Origin: Ctena decussata
Taxonomy: Eukaryota > Mollusca > Bivalvia > Lucinida > Lucinidae
Length of the DNA stretch: 64,000 nt
Reading direction: 5' to 3'
NCBI GenBank assembly: GCA_963989385.1
Contig: OZ022499.1
Span: forward strand, 53,123,757 to 53,187,756
Positions 43,169 through 54,502 of the stretch are shown here, piece by piece; within the stretch, counting starts at the first letter, position 1, and every line of letters starts with the position of its first letter. The translations under genes were made by a program, and so were the position numbers. The notes under the pieces are model-generated. The model searched no databases. It was not told the DNA's origin and saw only the letters and a list, made by a program, of their open reading frames with translations.

Positions 43169-44548
43169 AAACATGTTTTCCATATTTGAGGGAAAGCACA
43201 ATACTGTGCCAAAAGTTAGTCAACTTTTCTAAAATCTTATTGATTTACATGTATTTGTCAGTGTTCAAGAACATTAATTGTGTTGTTTCTGCTCAACAGA
43301 CTAAAATAAAACATAAACTGTTGTAAAGGTTAAAAGATGAGGCAATGTACAAAAAATACTCATAAGTATAGAGTTGTTATTTTGTGAAAAAGAACAGTTT
43401 ATGGAATGCTTAAAAATTTGGGAAAGTAAGTTTTGCACTGAAGTCAATGGTGACGTGGCTGAAAATCCATAAAAATCAGGGCCAACCACATTTAGAATGC
43501 TGCAGATCAAATATGTGTCGATGACAATTTACAAGAAAAATATGTTTTATTGCTGCAGTCATTAAGCTTTCTACCAGTATGATTTTTATTTCAGTCACGA
43601 AAGCAGATGCAACGCAGTTAATTTTCTTGCATGTCCGAAAAATGTCATGTAAGTCTGTGGGATTTTAGAAAAAGTTGACCTACTTTTGGCACTGTGCTGA
43701 TCATGATATATGGCAAAACTAAAGTATAACTTGAGAATTCATGAACAGAAAAATGTTGAAATAGTTACATGGAGAGCTATAAAGGTTGCATTGTCACTTG
43801 AAGAATTACTTCAATAAATGGAAGGATCCCAATGTGTTTATATTCACAATATTTCTTTCCTTTACCAGCTGTAATTTAAGGTGAATGGGAACATATCTAG
43901 GAGAGGTCATTTTTACCTGAAGAATTTGCCTCCTATCTTATCTAAAAGGAAGTAATTTGCTCCTCAAGGAAGAAACCCCCAAACATCCCTTAAGGGTAGT
44001 CCCGATTTTGTAAGGGCTATATTGTGCAAGGAAGCAAACAGGAAGTTACAAGAGCTGTTTCCCTTTGTAAAATTTTACAATGGGAAACAGCTCTTGTGAT
44101 TTGCTGTGGTAGAAAAAGGTGAATCCATGACAACTGTTCCAAACATGTTAGATCACAGCCACAATGGAGGGAAGCCAGGTACAATAGAATTTCAATGGCT
44201 CGAACAGGCTTAGGACCATGAAAATTAGTTCCAGCCAAGAGTAATTCTAGCCATCCAGGGTTAGTTTCTATATTTTGTGACCTCTGGGGACCAGGCAAAG
44301 AGTTCTTAAGTCAGGCAGAGTTGACGAGCCATCAAGGTTTAAGACATTGAAATTCTACTGTATTTGCTTTGTTTGTCTAACTCATAGCTTGAAGCATAAG
44401 AAAGTTAATGTTATGATTAGAAAAAAAATATGTTTGCCATGTTTAGAATCAGAAATTTCATAGTTTAAAGCATGGAACTGGAAATTTTGACATGAAAAAA
44501 CAAGAAGTCACATTGTCAGTGTAAGGATAAGCAATTCTGACTTGTTTA
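43169..44548 (+). pseudogene. Scattered finger-2 and tail relics of exon 10, plus a MITE
   Basis: Pieces at about 43690-43765 (ggcaaaactaaagtataact, gagaattcatgaacag), 44378-44420 (catagcttgaagcataagaa, nearly identical to the exon 10 tail) and 44445-44495 (atttcatagtttaaagcatg). A TTAAGGTGAATGGG MITE with a tttccctttgtaaaattttac hairpin lies at about 43876-44130. None of these can code for a finger. Confidence 0.6.
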
Positions 44549-44948
44549 TACCGTATTAATCCTATTAAACGCCCTGCGGGCATTGCATTTTGCAAAAGAG
44601 GGGCGCTATTGCATTTTGTAAAAGAGGGGTGCTATTTAGAGCCTATAGAGTAATAAATCAGCTACTGCCAGAATACCTATGGTAAGCAATATAAAGGTCA
44701 TCGGTATACTTTCAGAGGAACAACTCTACTATTTTTGCCTCCCTTCTCAGTAGGGGGTCAACTCTCAAAGGCAAGAATTTGCTCCTCTAGGAGCAAATTT
44801 CTTCCTTTAAGAGTAGACCCCATATCAAAGAGTAACCTTATCCAGAGAAGCAAGCAGGAATTCATGCAAGTTGATTGAACATCATTTCCGGAAAAGGGGC
44901 AGGGTGCGTTTATTAGAGTAGGGGCATTTATTAGGATTGATACGGTAT
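44549..44948. mobile_element. MITE (CAGTATTAATCCT family), well preserved
   Basis: Ends taccgtattaatcctattaa and ttaggattgatacggta. Its centre has gctcctctaggagcaaattt, shared with the TTAAGGTG family. Confidence 0.8.
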
Positions 44949-45221
44949 TTGCATAAGTTTTCCCTGCTTTAACAGCAGTGATTAAGGTGACTTGGAACAT
45001 TTTCTGGATGTTATTGTTACAAAGAAAAAAAATGTCTCCTATTTTAGTTGTTTAGAATGTGTAAAATATTATACAGAATATGGACTTGCATTAAGTGTGT
45101 CATGACTGTCATAGATCAGATTGTTTACAGTTGAAGGTATAGAGAGGGTGAGACAAGGGAGTCCAATGATGTTCCATATTTTCTATAGTCTAGTTTTTAC
45201 TTGTAAATATTTTATTTGCAG
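44949..45221. other. Intron
   Basis: Nothing recognised. Confidence 0.35.
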
Positions 45222-45570
45222 AAAAATATAACTTAGCTTATTCGACCTAATAAGCCCACATGCCCCTATAAGCGCACATCATGGTAATTGATGAGGCATA
45301 TGACTATAAGCGCTCATATTTTTACTGGTTGATCCCTTTTTTTGCTAGTTTACAAGAGCTGAAAAATACTTCAGAACCTTTCATAGTTTCTCTATTCTTC
45401 TGTGACCATGCAGAAGCAGCCTTTTCCATATGATTAACCTTTTAAATTTCTTTCCTTCAATATATAAAAAAATCATTGAAATGCGCGCTTATAAGAAAGA
45501 AAATATGCTACAAGTATTTGTCGCCATTTTGAAGAAAGGGTGCTAAAAGGGTCGGTTAAGGTTCCGTATA
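45222..45570. repeat. Repeat of the gcgcttat / taagcgcaca family
   Basis: Shares ttattcgacctaataagccc, gcgcacatcatgg and gcgcgcttataagaaag with 1700-1905 and 15998-16395. Confidence 0.65.
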
Positions 45571-45591
45571 TTGTATTACTGTTTGTTAACT

Positions 45592-45782
45592 CTTTAAGCC
45601 CCAGTGACAAAATAAGCAAAATTTGCAAACAGCATAGGCTCATAATGAGCCGCCTCATCAGAATCTACACTGTTTGCCCTCTGGTCTTTGAATTCTCAAT
45701 ATGAAATGTCTTGGACAAGGCATTTTTTTAATTTTTGCAGATGTAAATTTTGTCGTCTGCTTTTTGGTGCTGAAAGAGTTAA
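45592..45782. mobile_element. MITE (TTAAGTGCCAAAAAGCAG family), uninterrupted reference copy
   Basis: Starts ctttaagccccagtgac and ends tttttggtgctgaaagagtta. It shows the aaggcatttttttaattttt junction that is split at 32887/34334 in another copy. Confidence 0.85.
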
Positions 45783-46039
45783 TAGTATGCCAGTTGTGCA
45801 TTTTCACTTACGATAAAGCATTAGTTAGCTTTGAATAAATATGTGAGCTAAAATGTACTTTGTTTTTGTTGAGCCCACCTGCAATTAGTGAAACATCATT
45901 GTGCTTTAATAATGTACCATATTGTGTCATTCTGCTCATTTGGTGATCTGTGAACATTGTATATACCAACCTGCTCCATGTCATCTGCCATAAAAGTAAA
46001 TCACAGTGACCTACTTTCACACAAAGGACATCTTATTAA
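45783..46039. other. Intron
   Basis: Nothing recognised. Confidence 0.35.
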
Positions 46040-47105
46040 TTTTTTTATCTGAATGTAGGATGTTTCGGCCATGGGCGTTTCGGCCTAGGACATTTTGGCC
46101 TAGGACAGTTCGGCCATGGACGTTTCACCCACAGACATTTTGGCCACAGACTTTTTGGCCAAAATTAAAGAAAAGGAGAAATGAAACTATGCTACCTTGC
46201 TACCTTTAACAATCAAAAGGACTTAGATTTTTTTTTTTTTGGCACACATGGCACAAAAATGTGTGGCTGGGATGGCAATAACTCCAACCATACCTCTTAT
46301 GGTAAAAAAAAAAAATGGGTGCACTGCAGATGATATTGCATTAGCCATCATATAAGCATCACATAACTGAAAAAAAGCCAAAATGACCCATGGGTGGGGG
46401 TGGCAAATGTGCCAGACTGTGCTCAAAATAATCTTGTAAGTGTTTATGGGTCTTAAACTTAAATACAACACTAAGCTCAAATGCCATATAGGGCCCTAGT
46501 TTAAGTAATTGAAACAATTGTTAACAGTGTGTGCTCACAGTGACCTTAAAGATCCATAAAATATCAAGATAACAACAACAAACCATTGGAGTTCATTAAG
46601 CCTGGCTTAAGTTACTCATGACCACTTAAAGACAGGGATGGGAATATATAAAGAGGATTAACTTCCACAGTGTCATTCTTGGACGGACACACGGGGCCAA
46701 GTGTGTGCAACTATGGTTACGTACCGTTGAGCCACTTGGGTAACATCGATAAGAGAATTGAACTGAACTGAACTGAACTGAACAGTGTCATTCTGTCTCT
46801 TGATCTCATAGTGCCAACACCTTCAGTCAGCCAATAAAATCATCACAACTGTTAATTCTGGTCCACTGATTGGTTGACTAAATTTCACACCTTTACCTAT
46901 ACAGGTAATATTGTTATGTGCTGGGAACCAGACCCCCCGGCAGAGAAGTCCTGTCTTTAAGTTACTCATGACCACTTAATTTATCAGTAATTTTTGGATA
47001 AAGGCCGAGATGTCAGCCTTTGACAATTTTTGTGGCTGAAATGTCCATGGCTGAACTGTCCTAGGCCAAAAGTCTGTGGCCGAAATGTCTGAGCACCATT
47101 TTATC
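46040..47105. repeat. Fold-back repeat with ttcggcc minisatellite ends and a (gaact)n tract
   Basis: The left end has about eight ttcggcctaggac-like units (46056-46165). The right end (46995-47100) has the inverted form gtcctaggccaaaagtctgt. The interior holds cttaagttactcatgaccac twice (about 46605 and 46955) and a (gaact)n tract at about 46755-46781. The ORF at 46006-46209 is made of the minisatellite. Confidence 0.65.
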
Positions 47106-47463
47106 TTGACCCAGTATATCTCCCTTTATAAGCCTCAAACCATTGCAACTCCATCAGTGCCTACACCAAACCGCTACAGGTAACCTCCCAAAAAATCTAG
47201 GTCACAGCGACATACTTTTTTTCCTCAAAAAGTTTTATCAAGGTTTCCAGCTCGGCTTTTTATCTCAGCTTCTATAATTCTCAGTCCTTTGAAACTTTAT
47301 CAATGCATGCATCAAACTTTTTGATGCCGCCACCCACAAAACTTGGTCACAGTGACCCACCTGCGCAGAAATGACGCCTTGTCAAGTTTTTAGCTTGGTT
47401 CTGTATCTCAGCTCTCTAAGGCCTCACGTTTCTTAATCTGTTGATTGCAGCTAAAAGCTCAGG
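47106..47463. other. Intron with a diverged repeat
   Basis: Two similar units (ggtcacagcgacatac and ggtcacagtgacccac) suggest an old tandem repeat. No gene. Confidence 0.4.
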
Positions 47464-47633
47464 ACCTGGTTGTTTGAAGCATTGTTAGCCTTACAAGCTC
47501 ATCAAGGGGTCAACTTATTATTGCAAAAGCTTCTCACATTTTTTCAACAAAAAATGTTGGCATATTAATTTTGAGATATCAGCATTCGAAATTTTAAGGA
47601 AACATTAACTAACGACAACCAGGCCCAGAGATT
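47464..47633. mobile_element. Shortened MITE (GGGCCCAGTTGTTCAAAGC family)
   Basis: Contains gcttctcacattttttcaac and an aacgacaaccaggcc end. The left arm is shortened. Confidence 0.65.
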
Positions 47634-47673
47634 TAAGTGGTATCCTTTTAATGTAAATGTCTGTGGCTGTCCC

Positions 47674-47905
47674 AAGGGTACACTTTCAGGGGAAGCAACA
47701 CTACCATTTTCACTTTTGCCTCTCCTGGATGGGGTTCAACTCTTGAATGAAAGAATTTGTTCCTAGAAGAGCAAATTCTTTGCTTTAAAAGTTGACCCTT
47801 TTTGGAAGGCTTCGTTGTTCAGAAAAACAAACAGGAGGTCACAGAAACTGTTTCCCTTGTAAAAATGGCTGAAAACATGGAATTGAACCGATGTACTTAG
47901 AACTG
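47674..47905. mobile_element. Diverged MITE (TTAAGGTGAATGGG family)
   Basis: gggtacactttcaggggaag and the central aagaatttgttcctagaagagcaaattctt hairpin (short arms). Confidence 0.65.
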
Positions 47906-48043
47906 ATACAAGGAATTGAAGTGTCTCTAAATTTTGAATGTGCATGTAGTTTGGAGTTGAGGTGGTAAATTGTTTGACTGTTGAACATCATTTAGAGTTG
48001 TGGTGGTCATAATGTAGAATATAATACAGAATGGAGCATATCA

Positions 48044-48288
48044 GGGCCCAGTTGTTCAAAGCATCCTTAGCCTAACGAGCTCGTTAAGAGGTCAACTGGT
48101 TAAGTGTTTTATGACTTTATAACTAAATAAACTGATATTATTTTGTTGAAATAAATGTGAGAAGCTTTTGCAATGCAAAAGCTTCTCACATTTTTTCAAC
48201 AAAAAATGTTGGCGTATTTAAGATATTTACGTTAACAAATTCAACAAAACGTTAACTCATGACATTGTTAGTTTTGAACAGATGGGCC
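48044..48288. mobile_element. MITE (GGGCCCAGTTGTTCAAAGC family), ending 45 bp before exon 11
   Basis: Starts gggcccagttgttcaaagc and ends gttttgaacagatgggcc, with the gcttttgcaatgcaaaagc hairpin. Confidence 0.88.
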
Positions 48289-48333
48289 TAGATGTGCCAA
48301 ATATATTTAACCATATTTTTTTGTCAATTTCAG

Positions 48334-48584
48334 GAGCATCGGTGAAACCGGAAAGATCCAAGGAAAGACCTTCGCCAGAGATATATACAGCTACAAGTCT
48401 CGTCAGGTTTCGGTGTCAGTATTGCTCAAAGGGCTTCACCCATCGTGGAGATTTTACGAAACATTTGCGAAAACATACTGGTGAAAAACCTTATATGTGT
48501 GAATTTTGCGGTGAAACATATAAGGGGAGGCGCTCTCTAATGTTGCACCTTGAGGAGGAGAAGAAATTGGCATTGTGGTTTTAG
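48334..48584 (+). CDS. Zinc-finger cassette exon 11 (alternative 3'-terminal exon; second finger lacks the last His)
   Basis: The acceptor is gtcaatttcag, phase 1, and the exon encodes 83 residues. The leader (27 residues) is rich in Lys, Arg, Glu and Ser. Finger 1: C28, C31, H44, H48, helix H,G,D,K. Linker TGEKPYM. Finger 2 has C56, C59 and H72, but the fourth ligand is absent: after H72 comes LEEEKKLALWF and the stop, where the sister exons have LxxH. It may bind zinc poorly, or use another ligand or water. TEs press on both sides: one ends 45 bp upstream, another starts 21 bp after the stop. Confidence 0.92.
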
Positions 48585-48604
48585 CTGAGAGGTATTTTTG
48601 CAAT

Positions 48605-49200
48605 CTAGCCCATTGCATTCTGGGTATTTTTTTGTCGTCTGCATCAAAAATCAAGAATATTTTGACAATATTGGTCTAACTAACTCTTGTGAAATGACGT
48701 CTAGGCAGCAATCAATTTGGATCTCAGATCAGGCCCCACATTTGTGGGGCCTTGATCTGGATCCAAACTGTTTGCCCAAATATCTGGAATGGAATGGGCT
48801 AAGGATATGGTATGAACAAGGTCACACTATAATAGGCCTTTTTGGAAGATGTCAAAGGTTCAGAGGACTGTTGACCCAAAAAGGCAGACAGCAAAACTGC
48901 GCCTGCGAAATTTAAGAAATATTTTTCATTGAAGCTATTTACTATGTGAGCCAGGACATGACAAAATCAACAAAATGGCATGTAAGCCCAGCGAAGCCTC
49001 GGATCAGCTTGGGATCCTGCCCAGTCTGATCAGGGTCTTTACTGTCTGCATGGAGTCAGCTTAGCCCGGCAGCTACCCTGTAAGTGCACAGTCAAGAAGC
49101 TGATCAGACTGGGTGGATTCCCACGCTGATCAGTGTTTGCTGGGTACACATGTCACTTTGTTGGTTTCGTTGTGTTGCGGCTCAATTTTCATCTGCACAT
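48605..49200. repeat. First unit of a tandem duplication (MITE + spacer + MITE)
   Basis: Contains a TTAACCCATTGCATT MITE (48605-48802), a spacer with tatggtatgaacaaggtcac, and GAGCCGC MITE copy 8 (48948-49183). The same order recurs at 49264-49885. Confidence 0.88.
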
Positions 49201-49263
49201 GCACAACACTGCGCTGATGAAGGCATGTTAGGGTGAAAAAGCAAGCTTATTATAGTCAAGCTA

Positions 49264-49885
49264 ATTATCCCATTGCATTCTGGGTACTTTTAGTGGTCTG
49301 CTGAAATTGTTGTCTGCATCAAAACTCAAGAGTATTTTGACAATATTGGTCTAACTAACTCTTATAGAAGTGATGTCTAGGAGCAAACAGTTTGGATCTC
49401 AGATCAGGCCCCACATTTGTGAGGCCTGATCTGGATCCAAACTGTTTGCCCAGATACCGCAAGGGGCATCCCGAATGGAATGGGCTAGGGATATGGTATG
49501 AACAAGGTCACACTATAATAGGCCTTTTTGGAAGATGTCAAAGGTTCAGAAGACTGTTGACCCAAATAGGCAGACAACAAAACTGTGTCTGCAAAATTTA
49601 AGAATTATTTTTCATTGAAGCTATTTACTATGTGAGCTCGGACATGACAAAACCAACCAAATGGCATGTGAGCCCAGCAAAGTCTGGGATCAGCCTGGGA
49701 TTCTGCCCAGTCTGATCAGGGTCTTTGCTGTCCACATGGAGTTAGCTTAGAGCCTTAGTTACTCTTTAAGCGCACAGCCAAGACTGATCAGACTGGGAGG
49801 ATGCCCAGGCTGATCAGAGTCTTTGCTGGGCACACATGGCACTTTGTTGGTTTTGTAGTGTTGCAGCTCATTTCATCCACACATG
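49264..49885. repeat. Second unit of the same tandem duplication
   Basis: MITE at 49264-49488, the same spacer nearly unchanged, and GAGCCGC MITE copy 9 (49634-49869). The trailing gaaggcatg..gtgaaaaagcaagctta also matches between units, at about 49219 and 49888. Confidence 0.88.
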
Positions 49886-50151
49886 TTGAAGGCATGCTAG
49901 AGTGAAAAAGCAAGCTTATCATCACACAGGGTAGACGGCAATCGAAAACGCTCTTAACAATTGATAAAAGCGGATGAAAAACCATTAGAACATTTCATAA
50001 ATTTCTACCACTCGTATAAGATCCTCATATAGAATTTTCTACATGTTTGCTGCAGCCATGCTATTGCATCAGTAGTGATAACCATCTAATATCCCAGCAA
50101 ATGTAAAAAATAGTGTAAATATAAATGTGCATGGCAAACAGGTGATAGAAT
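49886..50151. other. Intron
   Basis: Nothing recognised. The last five bases (AGAAT) are the left target duplication of the next element. Confidence 0.4.
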
Positions 50152-50824
50152 CACAGTATCCGAACTCACTGTACCATCTCTTCCGGTTTTCATAGTGTTG
50201 AATCGAGAGTACAAAATTCGCTTATTACCAGTAGTCGGAAATCATTATGTTTTGAGATTTTATCCGGAATCTGCTGCGTCAATTATACTTATTCAGCTTG
50301 GAAAATGTAAAGAGGTAAGTTTTAATATAATTTGCTCTGCGGTCTTTCACTTTAAATGCCCTGTACAATGACAACCTCATTGCCTTCACAGAAATTTTAT
50401 TCCAAACAGCTTAATTTAAAATGAGTTTGTGTCCTGCAAAACCTAGCTATTATCCTATTATCAAAACTAACAAACTGTTGATTGATAATGCCTTCCGTTT
50501 ATTTTAAAGATTTTTATAAACCATGTAAGAAAAGGCTCAAAATGGTTTTAGAATCATGCCAAGGGCAATTTGAATACTGTACACATCACTATCCACCTAC
50601 ACATGACATTGTACAGGGCAATAAAGTAAAAGAACGAAGAGCAAATTGTATTAAACTTACCTCTTTACATTTTCCAAGCTGAATAACTATAAATGACGCA
50701 GCAGATTCCGGATAAAATCTCAAAATATAATGATTTCCGACTACTGGTGATAAGCGAATGTTTGTACTCTCGATTCAACACTATGAAAACCGGAAGAGAT
50801 GGTACAGTGAGTTCGGATACTGTG
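50152..50824. mobile_element. 673-bp relative of the CACAGTA transposon, with AGAAT duplication
   Basis: Starts CACAGTATCCGAACTCAC and ends with the inverse. AGAAT lies at 50147-50151 and 50825-50829. The arms of about 220 bp match the outer arms of the 3.8-kb element at 21395-25207. The middle corresponds to the latter's 21605-21795 segment in inverted orientation. Non-coding. Confidence 0.92.
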
Positions 50825-50871
50825 AGAATGGCTCCTTAAAATGATATTCTGTTTTCAGAAAGTATATATCT

Positions 50872-51113
50872 GGGCCCGGTTGTTCAAAGCATCAGTAGCT
50901 TAACGATATCATTTATCAAGGATTTGTGAAGTCTTCTTGAACAAGGAAATCATCATTGCTACTATTTTTTGCTGAAAAAATGAGAGGAGCTTTTGCAATG
51001 CAAAAGCTTCTCACATTTTTCAGCAAAAAATGCCATGATTTTTGAGTACAATGCCTTTGAAAATTAAACATCTTGTTCACTAATGATGTCGTTAGTTTTG
51101 AACAACTGGGCCC
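50872..51113. mobile_element. MITE (GGGCCCAGTTGTTCAAAGC family)
   Basis: Starts gggcccggttgttcaaagc and ends ttttgaacaactgggccc, with the gcttttgcaatgcaaaagc hairpin. Confidence 0.9.
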
Positions 51114-51229
51114 AAGCTGATCGTTTCTTAGATGCCGAACATGAAAGTGTCCGCATACTGAAAATGTCAGCATAATGATTTGTTTTGTATGTATTATTCT
51201 TTATGATCTAGCTGACTTAAAGATGGATG

Positions 51230-51422
51230 ATTTACTTGCAATTTTTCGTCTTTTTCATCAGTATTTCAGTCATATCAGGATAATTGAAGGGTCATAATGA
51301 AAGGCCATGTGCACTGTAACCCCATTTACAGTTTGGAAAGATTTTTCTTTCACCTGAAATCGAACCTAGACCCCTGGCTTAGCAGGCCAGTGCTTAATCA
51401 GCTGAGCTCCCAGGGCTCCCTA
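51230..51422 (-). mobile_element. tRNA-derived SINE, minus strand
   Basis: The complement has an A-box-like agctcagctgattaagcact and B-box-like ggttcgatttc. Body phrases ttgcaatttttcgtc and tcagtcatatcaggat are shared with 55950-56147 and 14715-14895. Confidence 0.75.
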
Positions 51423-52300
51423 GTCACAGCTGCACATGCTACCAATAACACACCGGGTAGGTGTCAATAGAAAACGCTTGTAACACTCTATTAACACGGA
51501 TCAAAAACCATTAGTAACAGCGTTTTGGATTGCAAATTGTCGCCAATTTGCAGTCGAAAACTCTGTTTCTAATAATTTTTGATCCGCGTTCGTTGACTGC
51601 ATGAGCATTTTCAATTGCCGCCGACGCGGTGTGAATAAGACTTTCAGGGAAATTGATATACTTTTAGGGGCAGCGACTCTGTCATTTTTATTTTTTTTCC
51701 ACCACTTTCAATAAGTCACCTCTTAGAGGAAGGAATTTGCACCTACAGAAAAAAGCTGTTGCTGGGGGGAAGAAAACTGAAAACCACAAAAGTTGTTTCC
51801 CTTCGTAAAAATGGCATAAATCATGGAAGTGTACTCATACACCTTCAAATTTGTATGTAAAATTTAGAAATCTTTACAAGTACTTACCTGTCCACCAATC
51901 TATGCAACATTTCATTCTTGGGCCAAGGTCAGTCTCTTTCAAAGCTATCAAGAACAAACATTCCAGTAAGCGACTGTGACCAATGTAAAAAACATGAAAA
52001 CAGACTCATTAGACTTACCTGTGACCAATGTCAGTCAATTAATATGAAATTATTTTACATACAAATAATGTTTTTGCTGAGCTATGACAGTTACAATTTA
52101 AATGAAAAGAAATCAGTAGTGTGGGGAATTGTTCGATGTTACAGCTTTGGTTAATAACTTTTCAGATCAGTTGAAAAACTGTATGATGAATTTGTTGGTG
52201 GATTAGTAGTATCATTTGAACTATATATAATGTCCCTTATATAATCTGTGAATAGCCAGACTGCGATCAGCCTACACATTCATGCTTTGATCAGAGTCTT
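51423..52300. other. Intron with a partial TTAAGGTG-type MITE and an unconvincing CxxC ORF
   Basis: gaaaacgcttgtaacac..fold-back at about 51465-51610 and a degenerate TTAAGGTG copy at about 51650-51850. The ORF at 51918-52154 has two CDQC motifs coming from a local repeat of tgtgaccaatgt; there is no finger spacing. Confidence 0.45.
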
Positions 52301-53003
52301 TACTGTTTGGTAATTACCATGTCAGTCCTATTAAACAATTAACACTCTGGCATTGTTGCATTTAAAGACTAAAGGGTGTTATTTTTAGCCTAAATTACTA
52401 CACAATACTTGTCAATATTTTTTTAAGATCTCAAGTGTTTTTTTTCTCTTGTATTTTTTAAAGCCCTATCCAGATGCTTCCATCAAAACAGATACCTTTA
52501 AGATTGTATGAATTGTACACTATTTGTGGATTTAATAGGCATAAAATTATGTGTATTTGCTGAGCAATGAATGTTTTTGTGAAAAGTGGGGTGGAGGGGT
52601 TAATAAGAGAGGATGTTTATAAGAACCAAGATGGTAGATTACTCAGGATTTAGTGATTGTTGGTATGAAGAGAGGGATGATTAGACTGCGTTGATGAACA
52701 GGCTGACCTAAGTGTTTGCCCATGCTACAAGATCTTCTTTTAAGATGGCCCATTTAAGTTGTATAGGTACACTTCCAGTTCTGTTGTTCATTATGTTTGC
52801 AGAGGGAAATAACTTTTGCAGTTTCATGTTTGCTTCCTTGGGCAACAAAACCCTTCATAGATGCATGTAAAAGCATAGTAGCTTCAAGTTTGTCACCAGT
52901 ATGAAGTTTGAAGCCTTCTTTGTCTTTTTTTTTTTTTTTTTTTTTTGTTTGCTTGTTTTGCCTAGACCGTTAGATTTTATGATGTTTAGGTATCTAAATA
53001 TTC

Positions 53004-53086
53004 TTAAATATTGGAACATCTAAAACCATTATTTTTCCATTTGGGACAAATGGAAAATTAATGGTTTTAGATGTCCCAATACTTAA
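53004..53086. repeat. Hairpin insertion specific to duplication copy 1
   Basis: Arms ttggaacatctaaaaccatt and its near-perfect inverse. No counterpart in the second copy. Confidence 0.8.
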
Positions 53087-53622
53087 GCACATTAGGGTAT
53101 GTGTCGATTTGTTTATCTATATGTGTTGGCTTTGAGGTAATTATGGTATGTTTGTAAAACACTCAAGTTGAGTATTTTGTATGTTGTTAATTGTTTGGTA
53201 GGTATAGAATTGAAACTGTTATGAGTACAGCAGCATTTCAGTACACTCGTGATACCCTGTCCCATACGTATTTGATGGATATGTTTATTTGATGTTAGAC
53301 ATGTTAAGTTGTCAGAACCAAAATTTGGAAAGTCGATCCTTGGAAAAACTTTGGGATTTTTGTTTGGCCTGTGACTAACATATGCTAGATGTTGATATTA
53401 TTTCTCACAAAGTTTCTAGTGTAGCAGCAGTAACAGTAGAAGGCATTTGTGACAGTGGACAGACAGACAGCATTCTGCAGAATTCTTATTAGATAAAGAA
53501 GGAAAATTTCCATTTTTTTTTTTTCAGGGAAAAAGCTCGTAGAAAGAGGCTTTTGCAGCCAACTGACTCACAATAGGGAAGACTTAATATTTAATATGTC
53601 TGACTAATTGTGATACACTCCA

Positions 53623-53628
53623 AATAAA
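53623..53628 (+). terminator. Candidate poly(A) signal upstream of exon 12
   Basis: AATAAA followed within about 20 bp by a GT-rich stretch (cttgtgttcgtgtttggc), the usual cleavage-site arrangement. It is preserved at 56691-56696 in the duplicate. It could end transcripts of the previous exon. Confidence 0.5.
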
Positions 53629-54281
53629 GTTTTGATATCAGTTCTTGTGTTCGTGTTTGGCTTCATAATATCTCACCTGTTTCTTCCTCACCCAAAATAA
53701 CTAATAATATTAATAATATTATCATTTTGAACAATTGGTCTAGCTGGCCACAAATTCTCACACCTCCATGTTTTTCCACAATTTCTACAAAGGGAAAGCA
53801 CTTTTGTGACTTCTTTTTTGGCTTCCCTGGGCAATGTAGCCTTTCCAAAATTTGGTCTACTCTTTAAGTAAAGAATTTGCTCCTATAGGAGCAAATTCTT
53901 TCCTTTAAATGTTGACTCCAATTGAAAATGCAGGCAAAGATTAAGTGACAGAGCTGCTTCCCCTGAAAGTGTACCAACTCACCTTAATAGGTCATCCAAA
54001 GGAAGCACAAAATTTGACTGCAAAGGACATGTGACCTCAGCATACAGCTTCTTTGGTTCTGTATTTGGGAAGCAGTAGCTGCTTAAGGGGGTGGGTGGGG
54101 GGGTGACTCGGTAATAAGCAGGCATTGACAGTGATGCAACATTATATTACATTCCTACACATGAACAGACTCAAATAGTCAGTTTTTTTTGTGTGTGTGT
54201 TTTTGTGTTTCTTTTATGTGTTCCTATAGTGGGAATCTTCCTCCAGACTTTGAGTTTAACATGCAGTATTTTTTTATTCAG

Positions 54282-54502
54282 GATCATCACAGCATGTAGA
54301 GCAATGGACAACAATGCCTATAGCTGCTAGATTTCAATGTCAGTATTGTCAGAAGAAATTTCATCATCGTGGCAACTACACACAACATCTGAGGAAACAT
54401 ACTGGAGAGAAGCCTTATGGATGTGAACTTTGTGGAGTGTCATACAAGAAAAAGACTTCACTGCAACAGCATTTATTTAAGCATAAAATTCAGAAAAATT
54501 GA
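54282..54502 (+). CDS. Zinc-finger cassette exon 12 (alternative 3'-terminal exon, HRGNYT type)
   Basis: The acceptor is ttttttattcag, phase 1, and the exon encodes 73 residues. Finger 1: C20, C23, H36, H40, helix H,G,N,Q. Linker TGEKPYG. Finger 2: C48, C51, H64, H68, helix K,T,S,Q. Tail KIQKN. Finger 1 is identical to that of exon 13; the differences lie in the leader and in the finger-2 helix (KKKTSLQQ against KTNISLQH). After the stop a run of ccactgatgtgaaaaatag-like units (54500-54575) is a small tandem repeat derived from the tail and stop region. Confidence 0.95.

Noticed and set aside
46006..46209. ORF with repeated RPxTF motifs
   Set aside because: It is the translation of the ttcggcc minisatellite.
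51918..52154. ORF with two CDQC motifs, possible zinc-binding gene
   Set aside because: The CxxC pairs come from a local repeat of tgtgaccaatgt; no His ligands at finger spacing and no splice acceptor of the array type.
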